Assembly: GCA_039810885.1 (NCBI GenBank) | Contig: JBDHXV010000001.1 | Coordinates: 1-64,000 of the forward strand | Direction of reading: 5' to 3' | DNA: 64,000 nucleotides | From: BJGO01 sp039810885 | GTDB lineage: Bacteria > Bacteroidota > Bacteroidia > Chitinophagales > UBA10324 | Shown here: positions 52,843-61,017 of the stretch, one piece after another | How positions within the stretch are numbered: position 1 is the stretch's first letter | How the letters are laid out: each line of letters opens with the position of its first letter | Position numbers and translations under genes: made by a program | Notes under the pieces: model-generated | Databases searched by the model: none | What the model was told of the DNA's origin: nothing | Seen by the model: only the letters and a program-made list of their open reading frames with translations

Positions 52843-53376
52843 TTGACTAAAACAACCACTTCATTCGTTATCCTCTTTTTAGGGATATTCTTTACACTCA
52901 GTGCCAGGTCACAGTCTGAAGAGCAATTAAAAATAGTTTGGCCTGAAGAATACCATTGGAAAGTGGGTTCGGATCAAGAGACCAACTCGCATCACCTAAT
53001 TGAGCTAATACCAGAAAATGAAAGCTTAAACGAATGGAGCATTATAGGCACGATGTTTTCGTTTAAAGATGTAAAACATGCACCCGTGGAAACTATTATG
53101 AACCTTCTCTTTGAACAAACAAAGAAAACTGCCGTGAGACCTACATTGACTGTGATTGAAAAAAATGATACTGCAAAAAATGCTTGGATTATCTTTAAGA
53201 TTGAATCGCCAAAATTTAAAAAGGATAAAACGCCCGAATCACAACTCTATTATCTAATTCAAGGGAATACCTCGCTCTACTCCAACTTTGTAGCAATAAA
53301 GGAGAAAACCCTCTCAGATGATTTTGTTGCGAAATGGTCTAAGATTTTTAGAAACAGTGAATTAATTTACCAATAA
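52843..53376 (+). CDS. Secreted protein of unknown function
   Basis: 177 residues, opening at a TTG codon (52843), with a signal peptide at about 6-24 (TSFVILFLGIFFTLSARSQ). No ATG is available in frame near the start; the ATG at 52821 is in another frame. The mature part is mixed alpha/beta with no known motif: WPEEYHWKVGSDQET, NEWSIIGTMFSFKDVKH, APVETIMNLLFEQTKKTA, KIESPKFKKDKTPESQLYYLIQG. It ends 12 bases before the MscS-like gene on the same strand, so the two are probably co-transcribed. The stretch from 52605 to 52842 before it shows no gene, only CACTTTTG at about 52793, a weak -7 look-alike. Confidence 0.72.
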   Translation: MTKTTTSFVILFLGIFFTLSARSQSEEQLKIVWPEEYHWKVGSDQETNSHHLIELIPENESLNEWSIIGTMFSFKDVKHAPVETIMNLLFEQTKKTAVRPTLTVIEKNDTAKNAWIIFKIESPKFKKDKTPESQLYYLIQGNTSLYSNFVAIKEKTLSDDFVAKWSKIFRNSELIYQ

Positions 53377-53388
53377 TGAAATCGTAAT

Positions 53389-53970
53389 ATGGCTACAGAC
53401 ATGAATCAACTCTCGGCCTTAAATAACTTGAAATTTATGCCAAGAATGAATCGAATATTTGCTGACACGGAGGCCTTAATTTTCTTCTTGGTTATTATAG
53501 GAATGACAGCATTGGTCGCTCTTATAGTTTCAAGATATCTTCAAAATAAAATTATTAAAAAAACCAAGAGCGAGCATGCTGATATTACGAATGTGTTATT
53601 TATTAAGCATTTAGTAGTTGCTACCATCTATTTCGTTGGCTTCGGTTGGGCATTGCTTTCACTGCCAATCACACACACCTTTGCACATTCGTTATTTGCC
53701 GGTGCCGGTATTACTACATTGGTTTTAGGATTTGCATCACAAGGCTTATTTAACAATACAATTAGTGGAATGTTTTTAGTTCTCAATAGGCCATTCAAAG
53801 TGCATGATATTATCGAGTTTCAAGGAATAAAAGGAAAAGTAGTAGAAATAAATATTAACTCTGTAAAAGTTCGAGAAGAGGATGGGAATATCACTATCAT
53901 CCCAAGTTCTCTTTTTCTAAGTAACAAATTAAAGATTATAGACAAAGCCTCACACCAGCACAATAATTAA
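53389..53970 (+). CDS. Small MscS-family mechanosensitive channel
   Basis: A membrane protein of 193 residues in the MscS family, which opens under membrane tension to release solutes in osmotic downshock. Three helices: about 29-48, 65-87 and a glycine/alanine-rich pore helix at about 100-130 (LFAGAGITTLVLGFASQGLFNNTISGMFLVL, matching the TM3 hallmark). The beta domain follows (RPFKVHDIIEFQGIKGKVVEININSVKVREEDGNITIIPSSLFLSNKL, with the usual pattern of D/E and V-x-I-N). The C-terminal alpha/beta cage domain of E. coli MscS (286 residues) is absent, so it is a minimal version. Confidence 0.88.
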   Translation: MATDMNQLSALNNLKFMPRMNRIFADTEALIFFLVIIGMTALVALIVSRYLQNKIIKKTKSEHADITNVLFIKHLVVATIYFVGFGWALLSLPITHTFAHSLFAGAGITTLVLGFASQGLFNNTISGMFLVLNRPFKVHDIIEFQGIKGKVVEININSVKVREEDGNITIIPSSLFLSNKLKIIDKASHQHNN

Positions 53971-54059
53971 TTTCTTAAAATGAGAAGAGTTACACGATCT
54001 CATAGTTTTTGGAATTATTTTTGAGAGATGAGATGCTTATCTATCTATAAAACTAAAAA

Positions 54060-54614
54060 ATGAAAAAGCTAAAACCAATCATCGCAGCACTAACCTTACT
54101 TATCGTTCTTTCAAACATGGGAGTTAGAGCACAAAACAACGTAAAGAAAACAGAATCGGGTGGAATCAAATGGGTCTCTCTAAGCGAAGCAGAGAAGTTA
54201 ACAGCAAAGAAGAAGAAGAAAATATTTGTAGATGTCTATACCGACTGGTGCGGATGGTGTAAGCGCTTGGATGCTACCACATATCAGGATGAAGCCGTAA
54301 TAAAATACCTTAATGAAAATTTCTATGCCGTAAAATTAAACGCAGAAACTCGCGACACAGTAACTTATAAAGGAATCAAATATTCGTATAACCCAAGTCG
54401 CAGGGTGAATGATGTAGCCCCTCAGTTCTTAACGGCTCAGCCCGGCTATCCGACCCTAACCTATCTTGATGACAAGATGAATGTAATTCGTGTAGCACCG
54501 GGATATGTAGATGGAACAGCATTTTTAAATCAACTTAAATTTATTAACGAAAATTACTACCTCAATATGAGCTTTGAAAAGTATATGAGCGATGTGGTTC
54601 ACTCACAAAAGTAA
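54060..54614 (+). CDS. Secreted thioredoxin-fold protein with CGWC motif
   Basis: 184 residues. The signal peptide (about 1-24) ends GVRAQ. The thioredoxin fold covers about 40-165. The redox site is CGWC in KIFVDVYTDWCGWCKRLDATTYQDEAVIKYL, and the conserved cis-proline lies in QPGYPTLTYLDDK. A short insert between (about 100-130: RDTVTYKGIKYSYNPSRRVND) differs from plain thioredoxin. A GW pair inside the active site is typical of Bacteroidota members of the DUF255/thioredoxin-like group. It is likely a periplasmic disulphide reductase or isomerase. A terminator ends the transcript. Confidence 0.88.
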   Translation: MKKLKPIIAALTLLIVLSNMGVRAQNNVKKTESGGIKWVSLSEAEKLTAKKKKKIFVDVYTDWCGWCKRLDATTYQDEAVIKYLNENFYAVKLNAETRDTVTYKGIKYSYNPSRRVNDVAPQFLTAQPGYPTLTYLDDKMNVIRVAPGYVDGTAFLNQLKFINENYYLNMSFEKYMSDVVHSQK

Positions 54615-54642
54615 TGTCATGTAAAAATGACTATTTATAACT

Positions 54643-54679
54643 CTGGACATAACCTAAGGTAGTGTCCACGTTTTTTTTT
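54643..54679 (+). terminator. Rho-independent terminator after the thioredoxin-like gene
   Basis: Outer stem TGGACA/TGTCCA (54644-54649, 54663-54668), an AT-rich inner palindrome, then nine T from 54671. Confidence 0.8.
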
Positions 54680-54693
54680 ATCATTGTATCGTG

Positions 54694-55557
54694 ATGATGA
54701 CCGACGTACAACGTAAAGCTTATCCCGGATTATTATATACCGACCCGACTTTTCAGCCGGATCAGTCTGCCGGTTTTTTGTTGAATATCTTTTTGAACGA
54801 ATCTCAACTCATCTTCAGTATCATAAATCAAGAGACCAAATACTTACTCCATTTACAGTCGTATAACTTTTTTCAGTTTAATAATCAGGCCGAATTTTAC
54901 TCTATCATCCGCGACTTATCAGACAAAGAAGACCTATTTAACTTGAGTTTTAAAACGACGAATTTTTATCTCTATAATGGATATAATACCCTAATACCAT
55001 CTGAACTATTTGATGCCGATTACCTGAGCCATTACTTTCAATTCAATTTCGATACGAATACTCCTTTTTACTATGCTTACGATGTGTTGGAAAAGCAAGG
55101 TATTGTGAATGTGTATGGCATTCCTATAGAATTGAAAAAGATATTCGAGGACAAGTTCAAATCGCCTATTTTCTATCACAACAGCACGCCATTAATCGAA
55201 TACCTATGCAAAACTGAAACAGAACATGAGGCCGTTTACATTTATATACAGCCTCATTGGATGCAGATTATGGTAAATCAAAATCGTACACCGATTTTCT
55301 TTAACTCATTTCATTACGCCACACCGGAAGATTTTATTTACTATATACTCTATACCTACCAACAGTTAAAATTAGACCCTGAAACGATTCCGGTATTCCT
55401 GCTTGGTGAAATTGTGAAAGACTCTGTTTTGTTCGAACACTTATATAAATATATACGCCATGTCAATATGATGAAACGTCCTGAAGAACTTCAAATTCAA
55501 AAGACGTTCAATATGCCGGGGCATTTCTACTACAATATATTCTGTGCAGGGTTATGA
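54694..55557 (+). CDS. DUF3822 family protein
   Basis: A 287-residue cytoplasmic-looking protein of the Bacteroidota family DUF3822, which lies directly upstream of rsmD in many genomes, as here. The frame opens at GTG 54691; ATG codons at 54694 and 54697 are better starts. The sequence is rich in aromatic residues and strands (FFQFNNQAEFYSII, NFYLYNGYNTLIPSELF, VYIYIQPHWMQIMVNQN). Distant relations to actin-like ATPase folds have been suggested for such proteins, but I see no nucleotide-binding motif here. It overlaps rsmD by four bases (ATGA), so translation is coupled. Confidence 0.85.
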   Translation: MMTDVQRKAYPGLLYTDPTFQPDQSAGFLLNIFLNESQLIFSIINQETKYLLHLQSYNFFQFNNQAEFYSIIRDLSDKEDLFNLSFKTTNFYLYNGYNTLIPSELFDADYLSHYFQFNFDTNTPFYYAYDVLEKQGIVNVYGIPIELKKIFEDKFKSPIFYHNSTPLIEYLCKTETEHEAVYIYIQPHWMQIMVNQNRTPIFFNSFHYATPEDFIYYILYTYQQLKLDPETIPVFLLGEIVKDSVLFEHLYKYIRHVNMMKRPEELQIQKTFNMPGHFYYNIFCAGL

Positions 55558-56084
55558 GAGTCATTACCGGAAAATATGGCGGACGTAAATTTTATCCGCC
55601 GGCTAATATCCCAACCAGACCTACAACAGATTTTGCCAAAACAGGATTATTCAATATCCTAAACAATCAGATTGACTTCGTAGAAGTTCGTTTTCTCGAC
55701 TTGTTTGCCGGAACAGGCTCTTTAAGTTATGAATTTGCTTCTCGCGGTTGTACAAGCATCATCAGCGTAGATCAGGATTTGAACTGCGTGAACTTCATAA
55801 AAAAAATGATAAGCGAATGGAAAATTGAAGGTATGCAAGTAATACGTGGTGAAATCTTTGCCTTTATTAATAACTGCCGAGAATCATTTGATATCATCTT
55901 TGCAGGGCCTCCCTATAAACTCGCTAATATCTCACAGCTACCTGACTTGATTATTGAGCGAGGCTTAATGGCTGAAGGTGGTTGGTTCATTTTAGAAACA
56001 TCACCCGAACACGATTTCAGCAAACATTCCCGATTATTCCACCACAGAAACTATGGTGGCACTCACTTTCATTTTTTTCGATAA
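55554..56084 (+). CDS. rsmD: 16S rRNA (guanine-N2)-methyltransferase RsmD, with variant catalytic motif
   Basis: Methylates guanine 966 of 16S rRNA during 30S assembly. The N-terminus MRVITGKYGGRKFYPP...RPTTDFAKTGLFNIL and the SAM site FLDLFAGTGSLSYEFASRG are typical of RsmD. The catalytic motif normally reads DPPY or NPPY; here it is GPPY (G118-P119-P120-Y121 in FDIIFAGPPYKL), with the Asp replaced by Gly. The change needs two base differences from a GAC/GAT codon, so it is unlikely to be one sequencing error. At 176 residues the length is normal. Overlaps DUF3822. The gene to its right converges. Confidence 0.92.
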   Translation: MRVITGKYGGRKFYPPANIPTRPTTDFAKTGLFNILNNQIDFVEVRFLDLFAGTGSLSYEFASRGCTSIISVDQDLNCVNFIKKMISEWKIEGMQVIRGEIFAFINNCRESFDIIFAGPPYKLANISQLPDLIIERGLMAEGGWFILETSPEHDFSKHSRLFHHRNYGGTHFHFFR

Positions 56085-56104
56085 ACTTCGTCGCAAGTTA
56101 TTCT

Positions 56105-56887
56105 TCACTTTCTAACTATCTCGAGTAACTTCTGTTTCCTATTTATTGACAAGCGCTGCTGTCTTTGCGTTACAAGAATAAGAATTAACATGATTGTAAC
56201 AGAGAAAAGCGAAGCGTTTAATGTGCCAAGTTGTAATCCTCCCTGATCAAGAGGCTTTGTAAGAAAGTCGCCAAAGGTAGCCCCAAAAGGTCGAGTGAAG
56301 ATAAATGCTATCCAAAATAGTAGGATTGGATTAAACTTTGTCAGATAATGCACGAGTATAACAATAAGTATCACAACACCGGTTATGAAGGCTCCTTCTA
56401 AATAACTTAATCCAAAATATTCTCCAAGGAAATCGCCAAAAGCCGTGCCCAGGCTATTTGAGAAAAGGATGGCAGTCCAGTAATAAATTTCTTTCCTTGT
56501 ATCAGTCACCGGAAAAACGTTAAGACTCTTATATCTGTCAAACCATAAGAATAGTGTTAACAATAGGCCAGTAACGAGTAAAGTGCTGCCTAAGGCATAC
56601 CCCAAATGCAGAGTTCGATCTATGAAATCTGAAATTTCAGTACCTAACAAAGTGGTGCTTATAATTACTATCCAATAAATAAAGGGGATGTATTTACTCA
56701 TATAAAGTTGAGTTGATAGCGCAATAAGAAAAAAGACAAGAGTAATAAGTAAACCTCTCGCATATCCTAAGTTCATGGTCATAGAAATATAGTCGCCCAA
56801 TGTTTCGCCAAGGGTCGTGGCAACAATTTTCATCAGCCAAAAAATCAATGTAATTTGAGCGATCTTGTTTTGATGCTCGGTTGACAT
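56105..56887 (-). CDS. COG4705-type membrane protein with four internal repeats
   Basis: An inner-membrane protein of 260 residues with about eight helices. The same motif recurs four times, each with a G-x-x-x-G/S-D core: TLGETLGDYISMTMNLGYA (about 25), LLGTEISDFIDRTLHLGYA (about 80), SLGTAFGDFLGEYFGLSYL (about 148) and PFGATFGDFLTKPLDQGGL (about 206). This points to two-helix units duplicated twice, giving a fourfold arrangement. The family is annotated only as uncharacterised. Conserved acidic residues (E, D) near the helix ends suggest cation binding or transport. The PepSY-like gene precedes it by 12 bases on the same strand. Confidence 0.8.
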   Translation of the reverse strand: MSTEHQNKIAQITLIFWLMKIVATTLGETLGDYISMTMNLGYARGLLITLVFFLIALSTQLYMSKYIPFIYWIVIISTTLLGTEISDFIDRTLHLGYALGSTLLVTGLLLTLFLWFDRYKSLNVFPVTDTRKEIYYWTAILFSNSLGTAFGDFLGEYFGLSYLEGAFITGVVILIVILVHYLTKFNPILLFWIAFIFTRPFGATFGDFLTKPLDQGGLQLGTLNASLFSVTIMLILILVTQRQQRLSINRKQKLLEIVRK

Positions 56888-56899
56888 ATAGGCTTTATT

Positions 56900-57316
56900 T
56901 TACCTAATAAAGGTGCCATCTTCCTTGTAAAGCACTTCTTTCTTCTTACTCCCTATTTTTATATCTGCCTCGTATAAAATTCCATCCTTAGCCGTTTCAA
57001 TTTTATCTGCACCGATTATAGTGCAGCCGGGGTTAGATTTTGTTATCGCAGCCACAATATTTTCGGGAAGTTGAGATATTGAAATCTCAGTTTCCGTTTC
57101 TAACCATTTCCCATCAGAAGAAAAGTTTGCCGATTTCTTTATGTTCCCATCCGTAAAATTCGCTTCCCATTCGGCAGCACCTTCCCTACCCCATTTAATA
57201 TTGGTCGCAGCAGGGAATTTTTGTGTGAACGCCTTAACCACAACTTCAGGAGGTGTACTCGCATGCAGTATGTTTGAAAGGGTTATTATGCAAAACACTA
57301 AAATGACTTGTTTCAT
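56900..57316 (-). CDS. Secreted PepSY-like (DUF2874) protein
   Basis: 138 residues: signal peptide (about 1-20, ending LHAS) then two PepSY-like repeats, each an alpha-beta-beta unit: VVVKAFTQKFPAATNIKWGREGAAEWEANFTDGNIKKSANFSSDGKWLETE and ENIVAAITKSNPGCTIIGADKIETAKDGILYEADIKIGSKKKEVLYKEDG. This fits the PF11396-type family common in Bacteroidota periplasm, with no known enzyme activity. It precedes the COG4705 membrane protein with a 12-base gap, so a joint role is possible. Confidence 0.85.
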   Translation of the reverse strand: MKQVILVFCIITLSNILHASTPPEVVVKAFTQKFPAATNIKWGREGAAEWEANFTDGNIKKSANFSSDGKWLETETEISISQLPENIVAAITKSNPGCTIIGADKIETAKDGILYEADIKIGSKKKEVLYKEDGTFIR

Positions 57317-57465
57317 ATTTTTTTTGTAAATTAAAACGAAAGTTATCTTAATATATTTTATCCTATTGTTTTAAAAACACCATATATTTTCATATTTAGA
57401 ATTATTCAGTGATCTTAGTTTCTTAGCGGAATACTTATATATTCGTTGCATAAAATTATTACGCA

Positions 57466-57948
57466 ATGCGTATTGCAGTTTTTCCAGGCTCTTTTGACCC
57501 TATTCATATCGGACACGTAGATATGATACAACGTGCATTACCTATGTTCGATAAAATAATTATCGGCATCGGAATCAATAAACAGAAGAATTATCTTTTT
57601 CCCCTAGAGCTAAGAAAAGCATGGATAAAAGACATTTTCGCTTTTGAAAATAAAATAGAGGTATTGTCGTATAAGGGTCTTACCATAGAATTCTGCCGTT
57701 TGCATCACGCTAATTATATCCTTCGCGGACTGCGAACTGCTGCCGACTTTGAATTTGAACGTGCTATTGCCCAAATGAACCAGGCCATGCACCGCGATAT
57801 TGAAACCATATTCTTGCTTTCTAACCCCTCTCTAAGTATGATTAGCAGTTCTTTAATGCGCGATATATTATTAAATCAAGGAGATATCTCACAATTCGTA
57901 CCCGAAGAAATTGAAGATAAGGTGATACTGAAACCCGAAGGTGAATAA
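57466..57948 (+). CDS. coaD: Pantetheine-phosphate adenylyltransferase
   Basis: Fourth step of coenzyme A synthesis: 4'-phosphopantetheine plus ATP gives dephospho-CoA. Motifs: FPGSFDPIHIGHVDMIQRA (the HxGH nucleotidyl-transfer site at 14-17), INKQKNYLFPLELRKAWI, LRGLRTAADFEFE and MISSSLMRDI, which is the usual ISSTLVRE site. 160 residues, normal length. In many Bacteroidota coaD follows DUF3822-rsmD directly; here the two reverse-strand genes at 56105-57316 separate them. Confidence 0.96.
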   Translation: MRIAVFPGSFDPIHIGHVDMIQRALPMFDKIIIGIGINKQKNYLFPLELRKAWIKDIFAFENKIEVLSYKGLTIEFCRLHHANYILRGLRTAADFEFERAIAQMNQAMHRDIETIFLLSNPSLSMISSSLMRDILLNQGDISQFVPEEIEDKVILKPEGE

Positions 57949-57987
57949 GAGCAGACAATTATCATATCGTCATTACTTTCATTTACA

Positions 57988-57995
57988 TACTTTTG
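57988..57995 (+). promoter_or_regulatory. -7 promoter element of the pnt operon
   Basis: TACTTTTG followed by CGCCG, 39 bases before pntAA. No -33 TTG at standard spacing. Confidence 0.45.
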
Positions 57996-58034
57996 CGCCG
58001 TTCGCATTTTTTAACGAACCGCAATTAAAAGCTT

Positions 58035-59162
58035 ATGACCCTTGGTATTCTAAAAGAATTAAACGATGAAAACCGTGTAGTATGTTTACCCGATATTGTT
58101 TCACAATTAACCAAAATGAACGTGCAGGTATTGGTTGAAACCGGTGCAGGCACAGCATCTTACGCATCCGACACCGACTATCAGGCTGCCGGGGCACAGA
58201 TGGTTTCAACAGGCGAAGTGCTTAGGCAGTCAGACTTGGTATTGTGCATAGCTGCTCCATCAAAAAGCACCCTAAGCCAACTAAAGAATGATGCAATTCT
58301 CATTTGTGTGATGCAGCCTCTATCCAATACAGATTTGGTGAACGAAGCAAAAAATAAAAACATCACAACGTTTAGTCTTGATATGGTGCCGCGTACTACC
58401 CGTGCTCAGTCTATGGATATTCTGTCTTCACAGGCTACGGCTGCAGGATATAAAGCTGTGCTCAGTGCTGCCATGCATTTACCTAAATTTTTTCCCATGT
58501 TTATGACAGCAGCAGGAAGTATAGCTCCGGCAAAAGTGCTGGTTCTGGGTGCCGGCGTGGCCGGCCTTCAAGCTATTGCCACAGCTAAACGACTGGGGGC
58601 TGCGGTGGAAGCATTCGACACCCGTTCTGCCGTTAAAGAAGAAGTAAAAAGCCTGGGTGCAAAGTTTGTGGAGGTTGAAGGAGCTGCAGAATCTGTTGCT
58701 GCAGGTGGTTATGCTGTGGAACAAACAGAAGAATTCAAACGCAAGCAGCAAGCAAAAATCGTAGAGCACGCTCTGAAAGCGGATGTAATAATCTGCACGG
58801 CACAAATACCCGGGCGCAAAGCACCGATACTTGTGCCCAAATCTGTAGTTGAAAGAATGAAACAAGGTTCTGTTATCGTGGATTTGGCAGCTTCTACCGG
58901 TGGAAATTGTGAGGTTACGGTTAATAACCAAACCATACAACATAATGGTGTTTTTGTAATCGGCAATTCTAACCTGCCGTCAACTATCCCTGCAGATGCC
59001 AGCAAAATGTTTGGCAAAAACGTGTTGAATCTGCTCAAGTTAATGATTACAAAAGAAGGTCAAATTAACTTAAACTTCGAAGACGATATCGTCAAAGGTT
59101 GTTGTATTACACATCAAGGACAAATTATCAACCCGCGTGTTCAAGAACTTATAAAAGCATAA
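58035..59162 (+). CDS. pntAA: NAD(P) transhydrogenase subunit alpha, soluble NAD-binding part
   Basis: Domain I of the proton-pumping transhydrogenase, which makes NADPH from NADH using the proton gradient. 375 residues. The N-terminal AlaDh/PNT region (MTLGILKELNDENRVVCLPDIVSQL) is followed by the NAD fold (VLVLGAGVAGLQAIATAKRLGAAVEAFDTRSAVKEEV, then PSTIPADASKMFGKNVLNLLKLM). Its membrane part is encoded separately in the next gene (3-base gap), as in Rhodospirillum rather than E. coli. Confidence 0.96.
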   Translation: MTLGILKELNDENRVVCLPDIVSQLTKMNVQVLVETGAGTASYASDTDYQAAGAQMVSTGEVLRQSDLVLCIAAPSKSTLSQLKNDAILICVMQPLSNTDLVNEAKNKNITTFSLDMVPRTTRAQSMDILSSQATAAGYKAVLSAAMHLPKFFPMFMTAAGSIAPAKVLVLGAGVAGLQAIATAKRLGAAVEAFDTRSAVKEEVKSLGAKFVEVEGAAESVAAGGYAVEQTEEFKRKQQAKIVEHALKADVIICTAQIPGRKAPILVPKSVVERMKQGSVIVDLAASTGGNCEVTVNNQTIQHNGVFVIGNSNLPSTIPADASKMFGKNVLNLLKLMITKEGQINLNFEDDIVKGCCITHQGQIINPRVQELIKA

Positions 59163-59165
59163 ACT

Positions 59166-59483
59166 ATGGAATTTTTGGAAAACATTCTTCAACTTATTTA
59201 TCAACATCAAGATCTCATCTTTATCGTTATTCTTGCCGTCTTTCTGGGTATTGAAGTCATATCGCATGTGCCTTCCGTGTTACACACTCCATTGATGTCC
59301 GGAGCAAACGCCATTCACGGTGTGGTAATTATTGGAGCCATCATTGTGATGGGTAAAGCACACGCTGATGATTACCTTGCGTTAACACTTGGCTTTCTTG
59401 CAGTGATATTAGGAACACTTAACGTAGTAGGTGGCTTTGTAGTAACAGACCGTATGCTCGAAATGTTTAAAAAGAAAAAATAA
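59166..59483 (+). CDS. pntAB: NAD(P) transhydrogenase subunit alpha, membrane part
   Basis: A 105-residue protein with three or four membrane helices (FIVILAVFLGIEVISHVP, LMSGANAIHGVVIIGAIIVM, LALTLGFLAVILGTLNVVGGFVVTDRMLEMF), the short domain II part of subunit alpha. The SGANAIHG and VVGGFVVTDRML segments are strongly conserved in the family. 27 bases before pntB. Confidence 0.95.
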   Translation: MEFLENILQLIYQHQDLIFIVILAVFLGIEVISHVPSVLHTPLMSGANAIHGVVIIGAIIVMGKAHADDYLALTLGFLAVILGTLNVVGGFVVTDRMLEMFKKKK

Positions 59484-59510
59484 TTCATTCACCCACTCCG
59501 TAAATAAAAT

Positions 59511-60923
59511 ATGTCGTTCGATTTAGAAAGCAGCGTTTTACTTATCATATACTTCTTCGGTTCCATCACCTTTATTTCAGGATTGAAGATGCTCAGCAAG
59601 CCGGATAGCGCCCGCCGTGGCAACATTCTTGCCGCCATTGGTATGACAGTAGCCATATTCGGCACCATTTTCTTTTATAAAGATGCTGATGGGAACCATC
59701 TGGGTAACTACCTGTGGATTTTTGCTGCCATTATCATTGGTTCCATAGTAGGCACGCTTGCTGCTCAAAAAGTAAAGATGACCGCCATGCCGCAAATGGT
59801 ATCTCTTTTTAATGGTATGGGTGGTGCTTGTGCCGCGATTATATCCATAACGGAGTACAATCACTTCCACTTCGAAAGCGGAAGTGTGGGTGAGTTGTTT
59901 GCGATTCTTGCCGGCTTGCTTATAGGTAGCGTATCTTTTGCAGGTAGTATGATTGCATTTGGAAAGCTAAACGGAAACATTGCAGATAAGAGTTTTAAAG
60001 GTCAATCGCTTATCAATTTTATACTCTTAGCCATTCCTGTGTTGATGGTGATTTATATGACCTTTTTACAAGAACATAACATTACTTTACTCTATGCCTT
60101 GCTTGCGTTGTGCCTCCTTTACGGCGTTACATTTGTCATGCCAATAGGTGGAGCAGACATGCCGGTGGTCATCTCGCTGCTCAATTCTTTTACCGGTGTG
60201 GCAGCAGCGTGTGGCGGCTTTATCTATGACAATCAAGTGATGCTTACGGGTGGTATTTTGGTTGGCTCTGCCGGCACTATTCTTACCGTATTGATGTGTA
60301 ATGCGATGAACCGCTCCTTGATGAATGTTATTATCGGCTCATTTGGCGGCGGCGGTGCAGCTATTAGCACAGGTGATACTACGGTACACGGAAGCATTAA
60401 AGAAATTTCATTATCCGACACCGCGGTATTGCTCAGCTACTCTAAAAAAGTATTTATAGTGCCCGGGTATGGTTTGGCTGTGGCGCAGGCGCAGCACACC
60501 TGCCATGAGTTGGAAAAACTCCTTGAAGAAAAAGGTGTAGAAGTAAAGTATGCCATTCATCCCGTTGCCGGACGTATGCCGGGGCACATGAATGTGTTGC
60601 TCGCAGAGGCCGATGTACCGTATGAAAAACTCCTTGAAATGGAAGATGCCAACAGCGAATTTGCTACTACCGACGTTGTTATGGTAATAGGTGCTAACGA
60701 TGTAGTGAATCCGGCTGCCCGTAAAAATCCGGCTTCGCCAATATATGGTATGCCTATTTTAGATGTAGATCTGGCACAAAACGTAATTGTACTCAAACGC
60801 GGTATGGCTGCGGGATATGCCGGTATTGAAAATGAACTTTTCTACGATGCCAAGACCAAAATGCTTTTTGGCGATGCTAAATCTTCTTTACAGAAATTAG
60901 TTAGCGAAGTTAAAGCCGTATAA
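59511..60923 (+). CDS. pntB: NAD(P) transhydrogenase subunit beta
   Basis: 470 residues: about nine membrane helices (1-270), with conserved segments (FNGMGGACAAIISITEYNHFH, NSFTGVAAACGGFIYDN) that include a proton-path His. The NADP-binding domain III is at about 290-470 (VFIVPGYGLAVAQAQHTCHELEKLLEEKGVEVKYAIHPVAGRMPGHMNVLLAEADVPYEKLLEMEDAN, VVMVIGANDVVNPAARKNPASPIYGMPILDV). Closes the pntAA-pntAB-pntB operon. Confidence 0.97.
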   Translation: MSFDLESSVLLIIYFFGSITFISGLKMLSKPDSARRGNILAAIGMTVAIFGTIFFYKDADGNHLGNYLWIFAAIIIGSIVGTLAAQKVKMTAMPQMVSLFNGMGGACAAIISITEYNHFHFESGSVGELFAILAGLLIGSVSFAGSMIAFGKLNGNIADKSFKGQSLINFILLAIPVLMVIYMTFLQEHNITLLYALLALCLLYGVTFVMPIGGADMPVVISLLNSFTGVAAACGGFIYDNQVMLTGGILVGSAGTILTVLMCNAMNRSLMNVIIGSFGGGGAAISTGDTTVHGSIKEISLSDTAVLLSYSKKVFIVPGYGLAVAQAQHTCHELEKLLEEKGVEVKYAIHPVAGRMPGHMNVLLAEADVPYEKLLEMEDANSEFATTDVVMVIGANDVVNPAARKNPASPIYGMPILDVDLAQNVIVLKRGMAAGYAGIENELFYDAKTKMLFGDAKSSLQKLVSEVKAV

Positions 60924-61017
60924 TATCCACTGCTAACTTTTTTCATCGGTTTTGATACATTGAGTTTGCACTGGCAATCCGTTTAATTCAGATATCTTTA
61001 ATCTTAAGATATAGTCT

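Noticed and set aside
58479..58943. 154-residue Cys/Phe-rich minus-strand frame in pntAA
   Set aside because: Antisense to conserved NAD-binding code; composition is that of a reversed frame.
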